A DNA stretch of 64,000 bases from an uncultured Campylobacterales bacterium (GTDB lineage Bacteria; Campylobacterota; Campylobacteria; Campylobacterales; Arcobacteraceae): the NCBI GenBank assembly GCA_947494995.1, contig CANLWY010000001.1, positions 124,001 to 188,000 on the forward strand. The letters are read 5' to 3'. Shown here piece after piece: positions 34,775 to 43,063 of the stretch. The stretch's first letter is position 1; the number at the start of each line of letters is the position of its first letter. Made by a program: the position numbers and the translations under genes. The notes below the pieces were generated by a model. That model did no database searches, was not told the origin of the DNA, and saw nothing but the letters and a program-made list of their open reading frames with translations.

Positions 34775-34894
34775 TTGAAAAATGATAAGCAAAATAGTAG
34801 AGTTTCTTGGAGAGAGCTAAGAAAAGAGTTCTTAATTGATTGCATACTCTTATCAATTTTTTATTTTTTGTTGTATTATATTTCTACACATTAA
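34775..34894 (+). CDS. Possible 39-residue single-helix membrane peptide
   Basis: A TTG start 8 bases after AAAGG opens a frame with a basic amphipathic first half (SRVSWRELRKEFL) and a hydrophobic second half (CILLSIFYFLLYYIS). The pattern is typical of small inner-membrane proteins, but with no ATG and no recognised relative it could be chance or a decayed gene. Confidence 0.3.
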   Translation: MKNDKQNSRVSWRELRKEFLIDCILLSIFYFLLYYISTH

Positions 34895-35065
34895 TTCTAA
34901 CAATTCTATTTATGAAAAATACAAAAGGTCATTAGATATATATCAAAGAATCTAGAGATAATTAGTATAGTATGACCTTAATTTAATAACTTATTTAACT
35001 TTTTTTATGATAAACTTTTCCCCAAGATGTATGGGAACATCTAAAATAAATAAAAAAGGGATGGG

Positions 35066-36124
35066 ATGAAATTATTTTTTAAGTTTACACTTTTAATTTC
35101 GTTTATTTTAACTTCTTCATTGTCAGCTGAAAAAGTTTATAAGTTAAAAATGGCTACAACTTGGGGTCCAACAGCTGCTCCATTAATTGATTCAGCTAAA
35201 AATATGGCTAAACTTGCAGAAGAGATGTCAAATGGACAACTTAAGATTAGAGTAGATGCTTCTAATAAGCATAAAGCACCATTAGGGATTTTAGATATGG
35301 TAAAAGGTGGACAGTATGATTTAGGTCATTCTGCTTCATATTATTGGAAAGGTAAAGATATTGCTGCTCTTCCATTTACTTCTATGCCATTTGGTATGAC
35401 TGCACCTGAACAATATTCATGGTTCTATTATGGTGGTGGACTAGAGTTAATGCAAAAGGTGTACTCTAAGCATAAAGTATTATCATTTCCTGGAGGAAGT
35501 ACTGGAGTTCAAATGGGAGGATGGTTTAAAAATGAGATTAAATCATTAGATGACCTAAAAGGACTTAAGATGAGAATTCCTGGATTCGCTGGTGAAGTAA
35601 TGGCTAAATTAGGTGTTCAAGTTACTAATATTGCTCCAGGTGAACTTTTCACTGCTTTAGAGAGAAATACAATTGATGCCTTAGAGTGGGTTGGACCATC
35701 AATGGATATTAAAATGGGATTCCAAAAGATTGCTCCTTTTTACTATACAGGGTGGCATGAGCCAGCATCTGAAATGCAATTTCTTGTAAATAAAAAAGCT
35801 TATAAAAAGTTACCTAAACATCTTCAAAAAGTTTTAACTACTGCTATGAGAGTTGCAGCATATGATATGTATGCACAAAACTACAATATGAATGCTATTG
35901 CATGGGATAAAATGAAAACTGAAAATCCAAATATTAAAGTTTTAACTTTCTCTAAAGAGATTATGGATGCTATGAAAAAAGCAAATGCTGAGTTAAGAGC
36001 AGACTTATCATCAAAGTCAGCAGAATTAAAAGAAGTTTTAGACCACCAAGAAGCTTATATGAAAAAAGCTAGAGAGTGGACTAAAATGTCAGACTATCTT
36101 TATTTAAAAGATAATCTAAAATAA
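35066..36124 (+). CDS. Orphan TRAP substrate-binding protein, close paralogue of dctP
   Basis: 352 residues with a different signal peptide (ending LSA) but a mature part roughly three quarters or more identical by eye to the DctP at 12987-14057; in the first hundred mature residues only about 15 differ. Shared blocks include SNKHKAPLGILDMVKGGQYD and MTAPEQYSWFYYGGG. No permease genes accompany it, so it probably feeds the dctQM permease at 10866-12877 or acts as a receptor for a sensor. It ends 5 bases from the convergent fumarate reductase operon. Confidence 0.92.
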   Translation: MKLFFKFTLLISFILTSSLSAEKVYKLKMATTWGPTAAPLIDSAKNMAKLAEEMSNGQLKIRVDASNKHKAPLGILDMVKGGQYDLGHSASYYWKGKDIAALPFTSMPFGMTAPEQYSWFYYGGGLELMQKVYSKHKVLSFPGGSTGVQMGGWFKNEIKSLDDLKGLKMRIPGFAGEVMAKLGVQVTNIAPGELFTALERNTIDALEWVGPSMDIKMGFQKIAPFYYTGWHEPASEMQFLVNKKAYKKLPKHLQKVLTTAMRVAAYDMYAQNYNMNAIAWDKMKTENPNIKVLTFSKEIMDAMKKANAELRADLSSKSAELKEVLDHQEAYMKKAREWTKMSDYLYLKDNLK

Positions 36125-36128
36125 GGAT

Positions 36129-36854
36129 TTAAAACCCATTAGGATCAAAACCTCCTGATGGGTCAAATCCACCAAAAGCTTGCATAGATTTATCTTCATA
36201 TCCATTTTGAACAGATTTCATTCTTAAATTCATAATATCTGTTTTAGGATCAATAAATTGAGGACATACAATTGTACAGTTCCCACATAGTGTACAATCC
36301 CATATTCCGTCGTTTTGAATACTTTCAATGATATCCTTAGGCTTTGCCTCTTTTTTATCATTTACATACCTTAATGCTCTTGTAAGAGTATAAGGTCCTA
36401 AAAACTCTTTATTTACTTCATATACAGGACATGAGCTAAAGCAACTTTGACAAAGGATACAATTACTCTGAGTATCAATTAATTTTTCATCTTCTTTAAA
36501 GATCTTTTCATTACTTAAGTTATTTAAAAAAGTTTTACTCTCTTTTAGAAACTTCTCTTCATGTCTTAAGTCTACAATTAGATCTTTTATTAAATTTGAA
36601 TTATTTAGTGGTTCTATTAAATCATTTTCATTTAAATGAGTTTTACAAGAGAGTCTTTCAACTCCATTTACTCTTATTGCACATGATCCACAAACACCGG
36701 TTTTACAACCACATCTAAAACTTAAAGAGTTGTCATATTTAGTTTTTACTTCAATTAATGAGTTTAAAATAGTCTCATCATGTTTTATATCATACTTTTC
36801 TATATATTGTGAGTCATTTTTTTCAGGATTATACCTTTTGATATTTATTTTCAT
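36129..36854 (-). CDS. Fumarate reductase/succinate dehydrogenase iron-sulfur subunit, atypical third cluster
   Basis: 241 residues. A plant-ferredoxin-like domain binds 2Fe-2S through Cys50, Cys55, Cys58 and Cys70 (extra Cys48). The second domain has CILCQSCFSSCP (Cys132, 135, 138, 142) and CTLCGNCTIVCP (Cys187, 190, 193, 197). Usual SdhB/FrdB proteins lack the Cys at the 190 position and bind 3Fe-4S there; here a second 4Fe-4S is expected, as in E-type enzymes. The C-terminus has a repeated GGFDP motif. It overlaps the flavoprotein gene by 4 bases. Confidence 0.9.
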   Translation of the reverse strand: MKINIKRYNPEKNDSQYIEKYDIKHDETILNSLIEVKTKYDNSLSFRCGCKTGVCGSCAIRVNGVERLSCKTHLNENDLIEPLNNSNLIKDLIVDLRHEEKFLKESKTFLNNLSNEKIFKEDEKLIDTQSNCILCQSCFSSCPVYEVNKEFLGPYTLTRALRYVNDKKEAKPKDIIESIQNDGIWDCTLCGNCTIVCPQFIDPKTDIMNLRMKSVQNGYEDKSMQAFGGFDPSGGFDPNGF

Positions 36855-38458
36855 AGAATATCCTCAAAATAGTGCACAATTTTTCCTTCTTTGAATATAG
36901 ATACAGAGTTTTTATCAAAAGACTCTTTTTCGTCTGCAAAATCTACTCTATAGTGTGCTCCTCTACTCTCTTCTCTAGTTAAAGCACTTTTTATAATCAC
37001 TTCACTTAATTGTATTAGGTTTTGAAACTCTAAAAGCTCTACTAGGTTTTTATTGTAGGTTCTACTTTTATCCTCTATTCCCATCAAATCTAGTTCATTC
37101 TCTTTTTTATAGATATATTCAAGGGCTTTAGTTAGTTTTTTTTCTTCTCTAAATAATCCTACATTATTAAAAAAAAGTTTGCCTAACTCTTTTTTTGTTT
37201 TATAAAAGTCATAATCTGATTCTTTGTTGAATAATGTTTCAATTCTTTTTTTGTCTTTTTCAAATTGATTATTAAGGTTAGTGCTTTTATTTTTTATTGA
37301 TAATGCCTTTTTAGCTGCATTTTTACCTGTAATTTTTCCAAAAGTGATTATCTCTAGTAAAGAGTTTCCTCCAAGTCTATTTGCTCCATGTATACCACTT
37401 TGTGAGCATTCTCCACAGGCATAAAGATTTTCAATTGAACTTTCACCATTTATATTTGTTAAAACTCCACCCATAGTATAATGTGCAGATGGATTTATTG
37501 GTATTAAGTCTTCTTCCATTTTAAGTTTCATAAAATCGTAGACTAGGCGTCTTTCTTGAGGCATTACTTCATTTATTTTTTCAATTCCTAAATGTCTCAA
37601 ATCTAAGTATATTTTTTCTTTATTATGATGTTTTTTATAAATTGCACGGGCAACTTCATCTCTAGGTTTTAGTTCATCAATAAAACGATTGCCTTTTTCA
37701 TCAATTAAATATCCACCCTCTCCCCTTGCACTCTCACTTATTAAAATATTTTTATTTTCTAATGCTGTTGGGTGAAATTGTATAAATTCCATGTTTGATA
37801 GTTTGGCTCCTGCTCTAAAAGCCGCTGAAATACCATCCCCTGTTGTTGCAAAAGAGTTTGTTGTGAAGTTATGGTATATTCCTGCGTATCCACCTGTAGC
37901 TAATATTACAGTTTTTGCTTCAATCTTTTTTACTTCAGAGTTTAAAATATCAAGTACAGTAATACCTTCAATTTTATTGTTTTCTACTATAAGATTTAAA
38001 AGTAGATGCTCATTTAAAAATTCAATTTCATTTTTTATACATTGGTCATATAAAGTATGTAAAATTTTTAATCCTGTATAGTCAGAACTATAACAGGTTC
38101 TTTTTGCTTTTGTTCCACCAAATTTTCTTTGAGCAATCTTGCCCTCTTCATCTCTACTAAAAGGAACTCCAATTGAATCAAGCCACTCTATAGTTTCTTT
38201 TGAACTATTACAAAACTGTTCAATGTTTTTTTTATTTCCAAGTTTATGTGAAGCTTCATATGTATCATTAAAGTAGTTTTCTAAAGAGTCTTGATGATTC
38301 TCTTTTAATACAGCATTAATTCCACCTTGTGCTTGACAAGTTTGAGAATGAGTTGGATATGTTTTTGAAATAACTAAAACTTTTGTATTATATTTTTTTG
38401 CATTAAGTGCAGCACTTAATCCAGCTCCACCTGAACCTATAATTAATACATCAATCAA
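36851..38458 (-). CDS. Fumarate reductase/succinate dehydrogenase-type flavoprotein without the covalent-FAD histidine
   Basis: 535 residues. FAD-binding GSGGAGLSAALNAKK; the covalent-flavin site reads YPTHSQTCQAQGG, with Gln39 in place of the His of the usual RSHT motif, so FAD is probably non-covalent. The active site is intact: FIQFHPTALENKN, ESARGEGGYLID, HYTMGG, and CGECSQSGIHGANRLGGNSL. Such enzymes tend to favour fumarate reduction. L-aspartate oxidase is the alternative homologue, but the coupled FrdB-like gene argues against it. The start is TTG at 38458, right after the stop of the Phd-like gene with GGGAG upstream. No anchor gene is adjacent. Confidence 0.88.
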   Translation of the reverse strand: MIDVLIIGSGGAGLSAALNAKKYNTKVLVISKTYPTHSQTCQAQGGINAVLKENHQDSLENYFNDTYEASHKLGNKKNIEQFCNSSKETIEWLDSIGVPFSRDEEGKIAQRKFGGTKAKRTCYSSDYTGLKILHTLYDQCIKNEIEFLNEHLLLNLIVENNKIEGITVLDILNSEVKKIEAKTVILATGGYAGIYHNFTTNSFATTGDGISAAFRAGAKLSNMEFIQFHPTALENKNILISESARGEGGYLIDEKGNRFIDELKPRDEVARAIYKKHHNKEKIYLDLRHLGIEKINEVMPQERRLVYDFMKLKMEEDLIPINPSAHYTMGGVLTNINGESSIENLYACGECSQSGIHGANRLGGNSLLEIITFGKITGKNAAKKALSIKNKSTNLNNQFEKDKKRIETLFNKESDYDFYKTKKELGKLFFNNVGLFREEKKLTKALEYIYKKENELDLMGIEDKSRTYNKNLVELLEFQNLIQLSEVIIKSALTREESRGAHYRVDFADEKESFDKNSVSIFKEGKIVHYFEDIL

Positions 38459-38902
38459 CTATTTCTCCCAGAAGTCTTTTAGTGGTTCTTCTTCCTCTAC
38501 TGCTGAAGCATCAGAGATATCACTTAAATTTAAACTTTCAATTTGTGCAAGTGCTTCTTCTAAATCTTTTTCATCAAGTTTTTTTTCATGCTTTATTTCA
38601 CAACTTTCTTCAAGAAGTTCATTTTTTAATTGAGCATTCTTTTCTTGAGAAACTTCTTTTCTTTCTTCTTTTTTCTTTGAATTACTTTCTTTATTGTTTA
38701 GTATCTCTTTTAAAGATAGATACTCACTCATTATCTCTTCATAAACAGAAAAATCTAAAAGCATAAAAGCAGGTTTACCATCTCTTAAGATAATGGCTTT
38801 TTCAATCTCATCTTTTTGCAGTTTATCAAATACTTTTTTACTCTTTCTTATTAACTCTGTAGAAGAGAACATCTCTTCTGATGTATATTGCAAAGGGTTC
38901 AT
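38459..38902 (-). CDS. Phd/YefM-like DNA-binding antitoxin-fold protein with acidic tail
   Basis: 147 residues. The first ~70 (MNPLQYTSEEMFSSTELIRK ... KPAFMLLDFSVYEEIM) match the Phd/YefM fold, which binds DNA as a dimer. The rest is Lys/Glu-rich and helical with an acidic end (SAVEEEEPLKDFW), longer than a normal antitoxin. No toxin gene is adjacent: the next gene, starting at its stop codon, is the reductase flavoprotein. It may therefore be a solitary regulator of that operon. AGGAGATATA precedes the ATG. Confidence 0.7.
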   Translation of the reverse strand: MNPLQYTSEEMFSSTELIRKSKKVFDKLQKDEIEKAIILRDGKPAFMLLDFSVYEEIMSEYLSLKEILNNKESNSKKKEERKEVSQEKNAQLKNELLEESCEIKHEKKLDEKDLEEALAQIESLNLSDISDASAVEEEEPLKDFWEK

Positions 38903-38922
38903 TATATCTCCTATACGTATTA

Positions 38923-38939
38923 TAGTATGTATTATACTA
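38923..38939. promoter_or_regulatory. Palindrome and promoter-like repeats before the Phd-like gene
   Basis: TAGTAT (38923-38928) and ATACTA (38934-38939) form a dyad 21 bases before the start codon, within a stretch carrying two TATAAT-like hexamers on the minus strand. Phd/YefM proteins repress their own promoter through such short dyads. It overlaps the stop codon of the upstream dehydrogenase gene. Confidence 0.4.
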
Positions 38940-39861
38940 CGAATTCTTTTATGTTGTCAAATGTAGTATCAATTATTTTATTTCTTGCTTCAATTGATGC
39001 CCATGCAATATGTGGAGTAATTACAAGCCGTTCTTTATTTTGAACAAGATTTAGAGGATTTTCTTTTTTTATTGGTTCTTCTGATATAACATCAGTCCCA
39101 TAGTATAGTTCTTTATATCTATCAAGTGCTATTGCAATATCTTCTTCATTTACTATACCCCCTCGACCAACATTAATTAAAATAGCTCCATTTTTTAGCA
39201 AATCTAAGTTTGTTTTATTTATCAAATTAGAAGTTGATTCATTTAAAGGTGAATGAATAGAGATTATGTCTGATGTTTTTAATAATTCTTCTAATTGCAT
39301 ATGATTAAAATCTGTGTTTGAATTCTTTCCTGAAGTTGAATAATAGTTTACATTACATTCAAAGGCACGAGCAATATTTGCAACTCTTTTACCAATATTA
39401 CCAAGTCCAATGATACCCCAGTTTTTGTTTTCTAATTCATAAAATGGTTTGTCAAGATGTGTAAAAATGTCAGATTTTTCCCATCTTTTACTTTCCACAT
39501 AGTTTTTATAGTAATCAAGTTTTTGAATAAAATGAAGTGCAAGAGTAATTGTATGTTGTGCTACTGTTGATTTTGCATAACCAACTACATTTTTAACTTC
39601 AATATTTTTTAGAGCTGCGTACTTCAGGTCTATATTGTTTGTTCCTGTTGCAGTAACACAAATAAGTTTTATTTTGGACTTATCTATTATCTCTTTATTG
39701 ATTATTACTTTATTTGTAACAACTACATCTGCATCTTGAACTCTTTGTAGTGTTTCATTTGGTTTTGTAATATCATATATTGATACTTCACCTAAAGTAT
39801 TAAATTTCTCAAGGTCTATATCACTACCAAGAGTTTTTCTATCTAAGAAAACGATTTTCAT
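38932..39861 (-). CDS. D-isomer-specific 2-hydroxyacid dehydrogenase
   Basis: 309-residue NAD(P)-dependent cytosolic dehydrogenase, probably hydroxypyruvate/glycerate type. Rossmann loop WGIIGLGNIGKRVANIARAF, SLHSPL-type IISIHSPLNEST, catalytic Arg in LINVGRGGIVNEEDI, Glu in SEEPIKKENPL and His in ITPHIAWAS are all present. Its ribosome site AAAGG lies in the stem of the hairpin at 39862-39903, so translation may depend on unfolding. Confidence 0.9.
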   Translation of the reverse strand: MKIVFLDRKTLGSDIDLEKFNTLGEVSIYDITKPNETLQRVQDADVVVTNKVIINKEIIDKSKIKLICVTATGTNNIDLKYAALKNIEVKNVVGYAKSTVAQHTITLALHFIQKLDYYKNYVESKRWEKSDIFTHLDKPFYELENKNWGIIGLGNIGKRVANIARAFECNVNYYSTSGKNSNTDFNHMQLEELLKTSDIISIHSPLNESTSNLINKTNLDLLKNGAILINVGRGGIVNEEDIAIALDRYKELYYGTDVISEEPIKKENPLNLVQNKERLVITPHIAWASIEARNKIIDTTFDNIKEFVV

Positions 39862-39903
39862 TTTGAATACCTTTACATATTTTAGTTAGTAAAGGTATCA
39901 AAA
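39862..39903 (-). terminator. Terminator-like hairpin after phoH that also covers the next ribosome site
   Basis: ATACCTTTAC (39867-39876) pairs perfectly with GTAAAGGTAT (39889-39898), extended by flanking TTTTG/CAAAA. On the minus strand it follows the PhoH gene by 18 bases, and its second arm contains AAAGG, the Shine-Dalgarno site of the dehydrogenase whose ATG is at 39861. Confidence 0.65.
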
Positions 39904-39920
39904 CTCTTATAAATATAAGT

Positions 39921-41336
39921 TTATTTATTTTTACTCGAAAAAATTTGCTCTGCCCATTCAGTAATTGGACCTCTTAATACTTTTTGTAGTTTAATAGCAA
40001 AGATATTTATTAGTTCACTTTCACTTTTTGTTGATTTTAAAAGAGTAGTTAAAGAGTTAGTGTGTTTATTTACATAGAAGTTGTCAATTTGTTTATTACT
40101 ACCAAGTACTACAACTTTACATGTACTATCAATACGTGATAAAACCATTTGCATAGTTTTATTTGACATATTTTGTGCTTCATCGATAATTACAAAAGCA
40201 TTTGATAATGTTCTTCCTCTCATTTCACCTACCCACATGGTCTCAATTCCATAGTTTTGAATAAGTTGCTCAACTCTTTGATTAACTTCTTGATCATCAA
40301 GTTCAGAGAAGTTTTCTGTATTTTTTTTATTTGCTCTTTTTTTCTTATACTCACTTCTTATTATATAGTTTAGACTATCCATAAGTGGATGATTATAGAT
40401 TTTAAATTTCTCTTCAAATCCAGGAAGATATCCTATATCTTCTCCTTTATCTAAAGATTCAATTGAGTTTCTAATATAGATGATTTTTTGAAAATGCTTT
40501 TGACGTACTAGTTTTAAAGCTCCACTTAAAGCTAGTAAAGTTTTTCCTGAACCTGCTTTAGCTTCTACTATTAATACATTAAAAAAGTGTGATAGAATGG
40601 CATCTGAAAAGAATAGTTGCTCTTTATTTAAGGGTGTAATTACTTGATTTCTAATTTCACTTTCATCTAATAGATAAATTCTTTTATTTTGAATAGTTGC
40701 TAGAATTATTTGATCAGAACTTTTTACTTTGAAACAGTAACAGAAGTTATATGTTTGAAAATCTTCATCATAGTCTGTAATTAATGCATTTTCTAAAAAC
40801 TCAATTTGTTCAAATTTTATTTCTATTGTTTTAATAAATTCATAATTAAATTCATCTTTATTTGAGCCTATAAGTGAGTCTGTTGTTATATCTAAACTTA
40901 CAGCTCTTGTTCTTGCCATAATATCTAATGAGAGAAAAGTGGTCTCTTTTTTATAATACTCTTTTGCAAAACTTGCAATTTCTAAAATTTTTCTATCATT
41001 AATTATATTTAATGGTACATTTTTTGTATTAATTGAGTATTCATCTTTTGATATAACATCAATAATTGTATCTTTTGGTTCAAAGATTTCAAGTCTTATA
41101 ATCTTATAACCATTTTCTATAGTTGAATTTTTTATTTCACAATTTTCTAGGATTCTTGCAAACTCCCTTGCCTGAAAGTTTATCTCTTCAAAGCCACCTT
41201 TTTTTGTATCTATTTCATCTAAAACTGTTTCAGGAAGTATTATTAGGTTTTTGTTTTCATCGCTTAGCTTGAAAATATTTGTTGCATCTTCAAGTAGAAT
41301 ATTTGTATCTAATACATAGATTTTTTCAAAAGTCAT
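39921..41336 (-). CDS. PIN-domain/PhoH-type ATPase
   Basis: 471 residues. An N-terminal PIN nuclease-like domain (~1-150; YVLDTNILLEDATNIFKL, with acidic residues at LPETVLDEID) joins a C-terminal PhoH ATPase domain with Walker A VEAKAGSGKTLLALSGALKL and Walker B AFVIIDEAQNMSN. This is the PhoH2-like fusion, in which RNA unwinding and cleavage have been shown in mycobacterial members. Its ATG overlaps the hemJ stop by 4 bases. Confidence 0.9.
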   Translation of the reverse strand: MTFEKIYVLDTNILLEDATNIFKLSDENKNLIILPETVLDEIDTKKGGFEEINFQAREFARILENCEIKNSTIENGYKIIRLEIFEPKDTIIDVISKDEYSINTKNVPLNIINDRKILEIASFAKEYYKKETTFLSLDIMARTRAVSLDITTDSLIGSNKDEFNYEFIKTIEIKFEQIEFLENALITDYDEDFQTYNFCYCFKVKSSDQIILATIQNKRIYLLDESEIRNQVITPLNKEQLFFSDAILSHFFNVLIVEAKAGSGKTLLALSGALKLVRQKHFQKIIYIRNSIESLDKGEDIGYLPGFEEKFKIYNHPLMDSLNYIIRSEYKKKRANKKNTENFSELDDQEVNQRVEQLIQNYGIETMWVGEMRGRTLSNAFVIIDEAQNMSNKTMQMVLSRIDSTCKVVVLGSNKQIDNFYVNKHTNSLTTLLKSTKSESELINIFAIKLQKVLRGPITEWAEQIFSSKNK

Positions 41337-41863
41337 TTTGCATCTTTAGGTTTTTGTTTATGAACTTTATATACAATAAATGCTCCAATTAATAGTGTAA
41401 GTACTGTAAATAGAATAGAGAATGTTTTTGTAATAACATAACCAACAATCAACAGTGATAAAACAGTTGGCACTTCATTATAGGCTCTAAAAAAATTACC
41501 ACTTTTTGTATACTCTTCATTTTCAAGTTTTTTTCTAAAATATTCAAGTGAAAAAGAGTAAGCCATTAATATAAGTACAACTAGAATTTTTGCATGCATC
41601 CAACCATCACCTTCTAAAAGATAAGGTCTTAATATAATCATAAAAATACCACTTGCGAATGTTGCCCACATTGCAGGAAGGCCAATATATTTATACATTT
41701 TATATTCTTGAACTTTAATTACTTCTACAAAATCTTTTTTATTTTTATGCTCTGTATGATAAACATAAAGTCTTGGTTGGTAAAAAAGCATTGCCATCCA
41801 TGACATCATTGCCATGATATGAAAAATTAATATCCATGAATAGTAGTTTTGTAGAAAATCCAT
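41333..41863 (-). CDS. hemJ: Protoporphyrinogen IX oxidase HemJ
   Basis: 176-residue membrane protein of the HemJ/CopD-like family that oxidises protoporphyrinogen IX late in haem synthesis. Four or five membrane helices and the family residues are present: LIFHIMAMMSWMAMLFYQPR, the WATFASG helix, LLEGDGWMHAKILVV and FFRAYNEVPTVL. It is in a run rsmA-rnj-kdsD-rluB-rarA-hemJ-phoH, all on the minus strand with gaps under 20 bases or overlaps. Confidence 0.93.
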   Translation of the reverse strand: MDFLQNYYSWILIFHIMAMMSWMAMLFYQPRLYVYHTEHKNKKDFVEVIKVQEYKMYKYIGLPAMWATFASGIFMIILRPYLLEGDGWMHAKILVVLILMAYSFSLEYFRKKLENEEYTKSGNFFRAYNEVPTVLSLLIVGYVITKTFSILFTVLTLLIGAFIVYKVHKQKPKDAK

Positions 41864-41878
41864 TATTTCTGTCCTTTT

Positions 41879-43063
41879 TTATTTTATATGTTTTATTTTT
41901 TTTAGCCATTCGTCTAAAGTTTTCTCATAAGCTATATTTAGAGAATCGTATAAAACTAATGGTTCTTTTAAATATTCTTGCTCTACCCATCCACCATAGT
42001 CATGAGGGTATTTATATCCTACATGTTGGTTATTTATATGTTTAGGTATATCTAAAATTTTACCATTTTTTACTTCACTAAGTGCTTTATTAATTGCTTT
42101 ATATGAACTATTTGATTTAGGGCTTGATGCTAAATAAATAACACATTGTCCTAATAGAATTCTACTCTCTGGATATCCTATTTTTGACGTTGCTGTCATT
42201 GTACTAACTGCAAGATTTAATGCATGTGGATTTGCATTTCCAATATCTTCACTTGCAAATATCACTAGTCTTCTTGTTATAAACTCAACTGTCTCTCCAC
42301 CATTTATTAATCTTGCTAGATAATATAAAGCTGCATTTATATCTGAACCTCTAAGAGATTTAATCATTGCGCTGGCTAAGTCATAATGAGAGTCCTTTGA
42401 ACTAACACCATCTCCTATTGCATTTGCTCTTAATTGATGTAGTATCTCTAGACTTATTTTTGTATCAATTTTAATGGCAAAATTAAGTAGATTCAACATT
42501 GCCCTTGCATCACCACTACTTGATAGTATTAAATACTCTCTTGCCTCTTCTTCTAGCTCTATTTCACTATTTACTATTGCCCTATCTAAAACTTTTTGCA
42601 TCTCTTCTTTTGTGAAAGCTTTAAATTCATAAAGAAAAGATCTTGATCGTATTGCTGATGTTAGAGTAAAGAAAGGGTTTTCTGTACTTGCACCTATTAT
42701 TATGGCATCATAGTTTTCCATGATAGGAAGTAGTACTTCTTGCTGGTTTTTTGACAACCTATGTACTTCATCAATGAATAATAAAGGTTTAATTAAAGCA
42801 TTTTTATATCTATCAAATACTTTACGTAAATCTTCAACTTTTATTGTTGTTGCATTAAAATAATAGTAGTCTGTTCCAATATGTTTTGCAATAATTTTTG
42901 CAAGTGTAGTTTTACCAGTTCCTGGTTTTCCATAGAAAAAAAGATGGGGAATCTCTTTTTTTTCAATAAGTTTATATAGAGCTTGATTTTTTCCGATAAT
43001 ATGAGATTGTCCCACAAACTCATTTAGAGTCTGTGGTCTTAATTGATTTGATAAATCAGTCAT
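41879..43063 (-). CDS. rarA: Replication-associated recombination protein A
   Basis: 394-residue AAA+ ATPase (RarA/MgsA) that acts at stalled forks. It opens with LRPQTLNEFVGQSHIIG, then Walker A FYGKPGTGKTTLAKII, Walker B LLFIDEVHRLSK, sensor GASTENPFFTL and the C-terminal helical domain including LYYLARLINGGETVEFITRR. It overlaps rluB by 8 bases. Confidence 0.95.
   Translation of the reverse strand: MTDLSNQLRPQTLNEFVGQSHIIGKNQALYKLIEKKEIPHLFFYGKPGTGKTTLAKIIAKHIGTDYYYFNATTIKVEDLRKVFDRYKNALIKPLLFIDEVHRLSKNQQEVLLPIMENYDAIIIGASTENPFFTLTSAIRSRSFLYEFKAFTKEEMQKVLDRAIVNSEIELEEEAREYLILSSSGDARAMLNLLNFAIKIDTKISLEILHQLRANAIGDGVSSKDSHYDLASAMIKSLRGSDINAALYYLARLINGGETVEFITRRLVIFASEDIGNANPHALNLAVSTMTATSKIGYPESRILLGQCVIYLASSPKSNSSYKAINKALSEVKNGKILDIPKHINNQHVGYKYPHDYGGWVEQEYLKEPLVLYDSLNIAYEKTLDEWLKKIKHIK

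Larger units (their letters stand above)
34446..35065. other. 620-base AT-rich gap at the island's right edge
   Basis: No large reading frame. It contains a 13-base inverted repeat of low complexity (34499-34511 / 34546-34558), the second copy of the tRNA-Val end (34614-34623), one possible 39-residue membrane ORF (34775-34894) and a 6-base stem-loop (35025-35042) shortly before dctP2. Confidence 0.6.

Noticed and set aside
38459-38902. Complete toxin-antitoxin system
   Set aside because: Only the antitoxin-fold gene is present; the adjacent gene is a reductase flavoprotein and no small toxin-like frame lies on either side.
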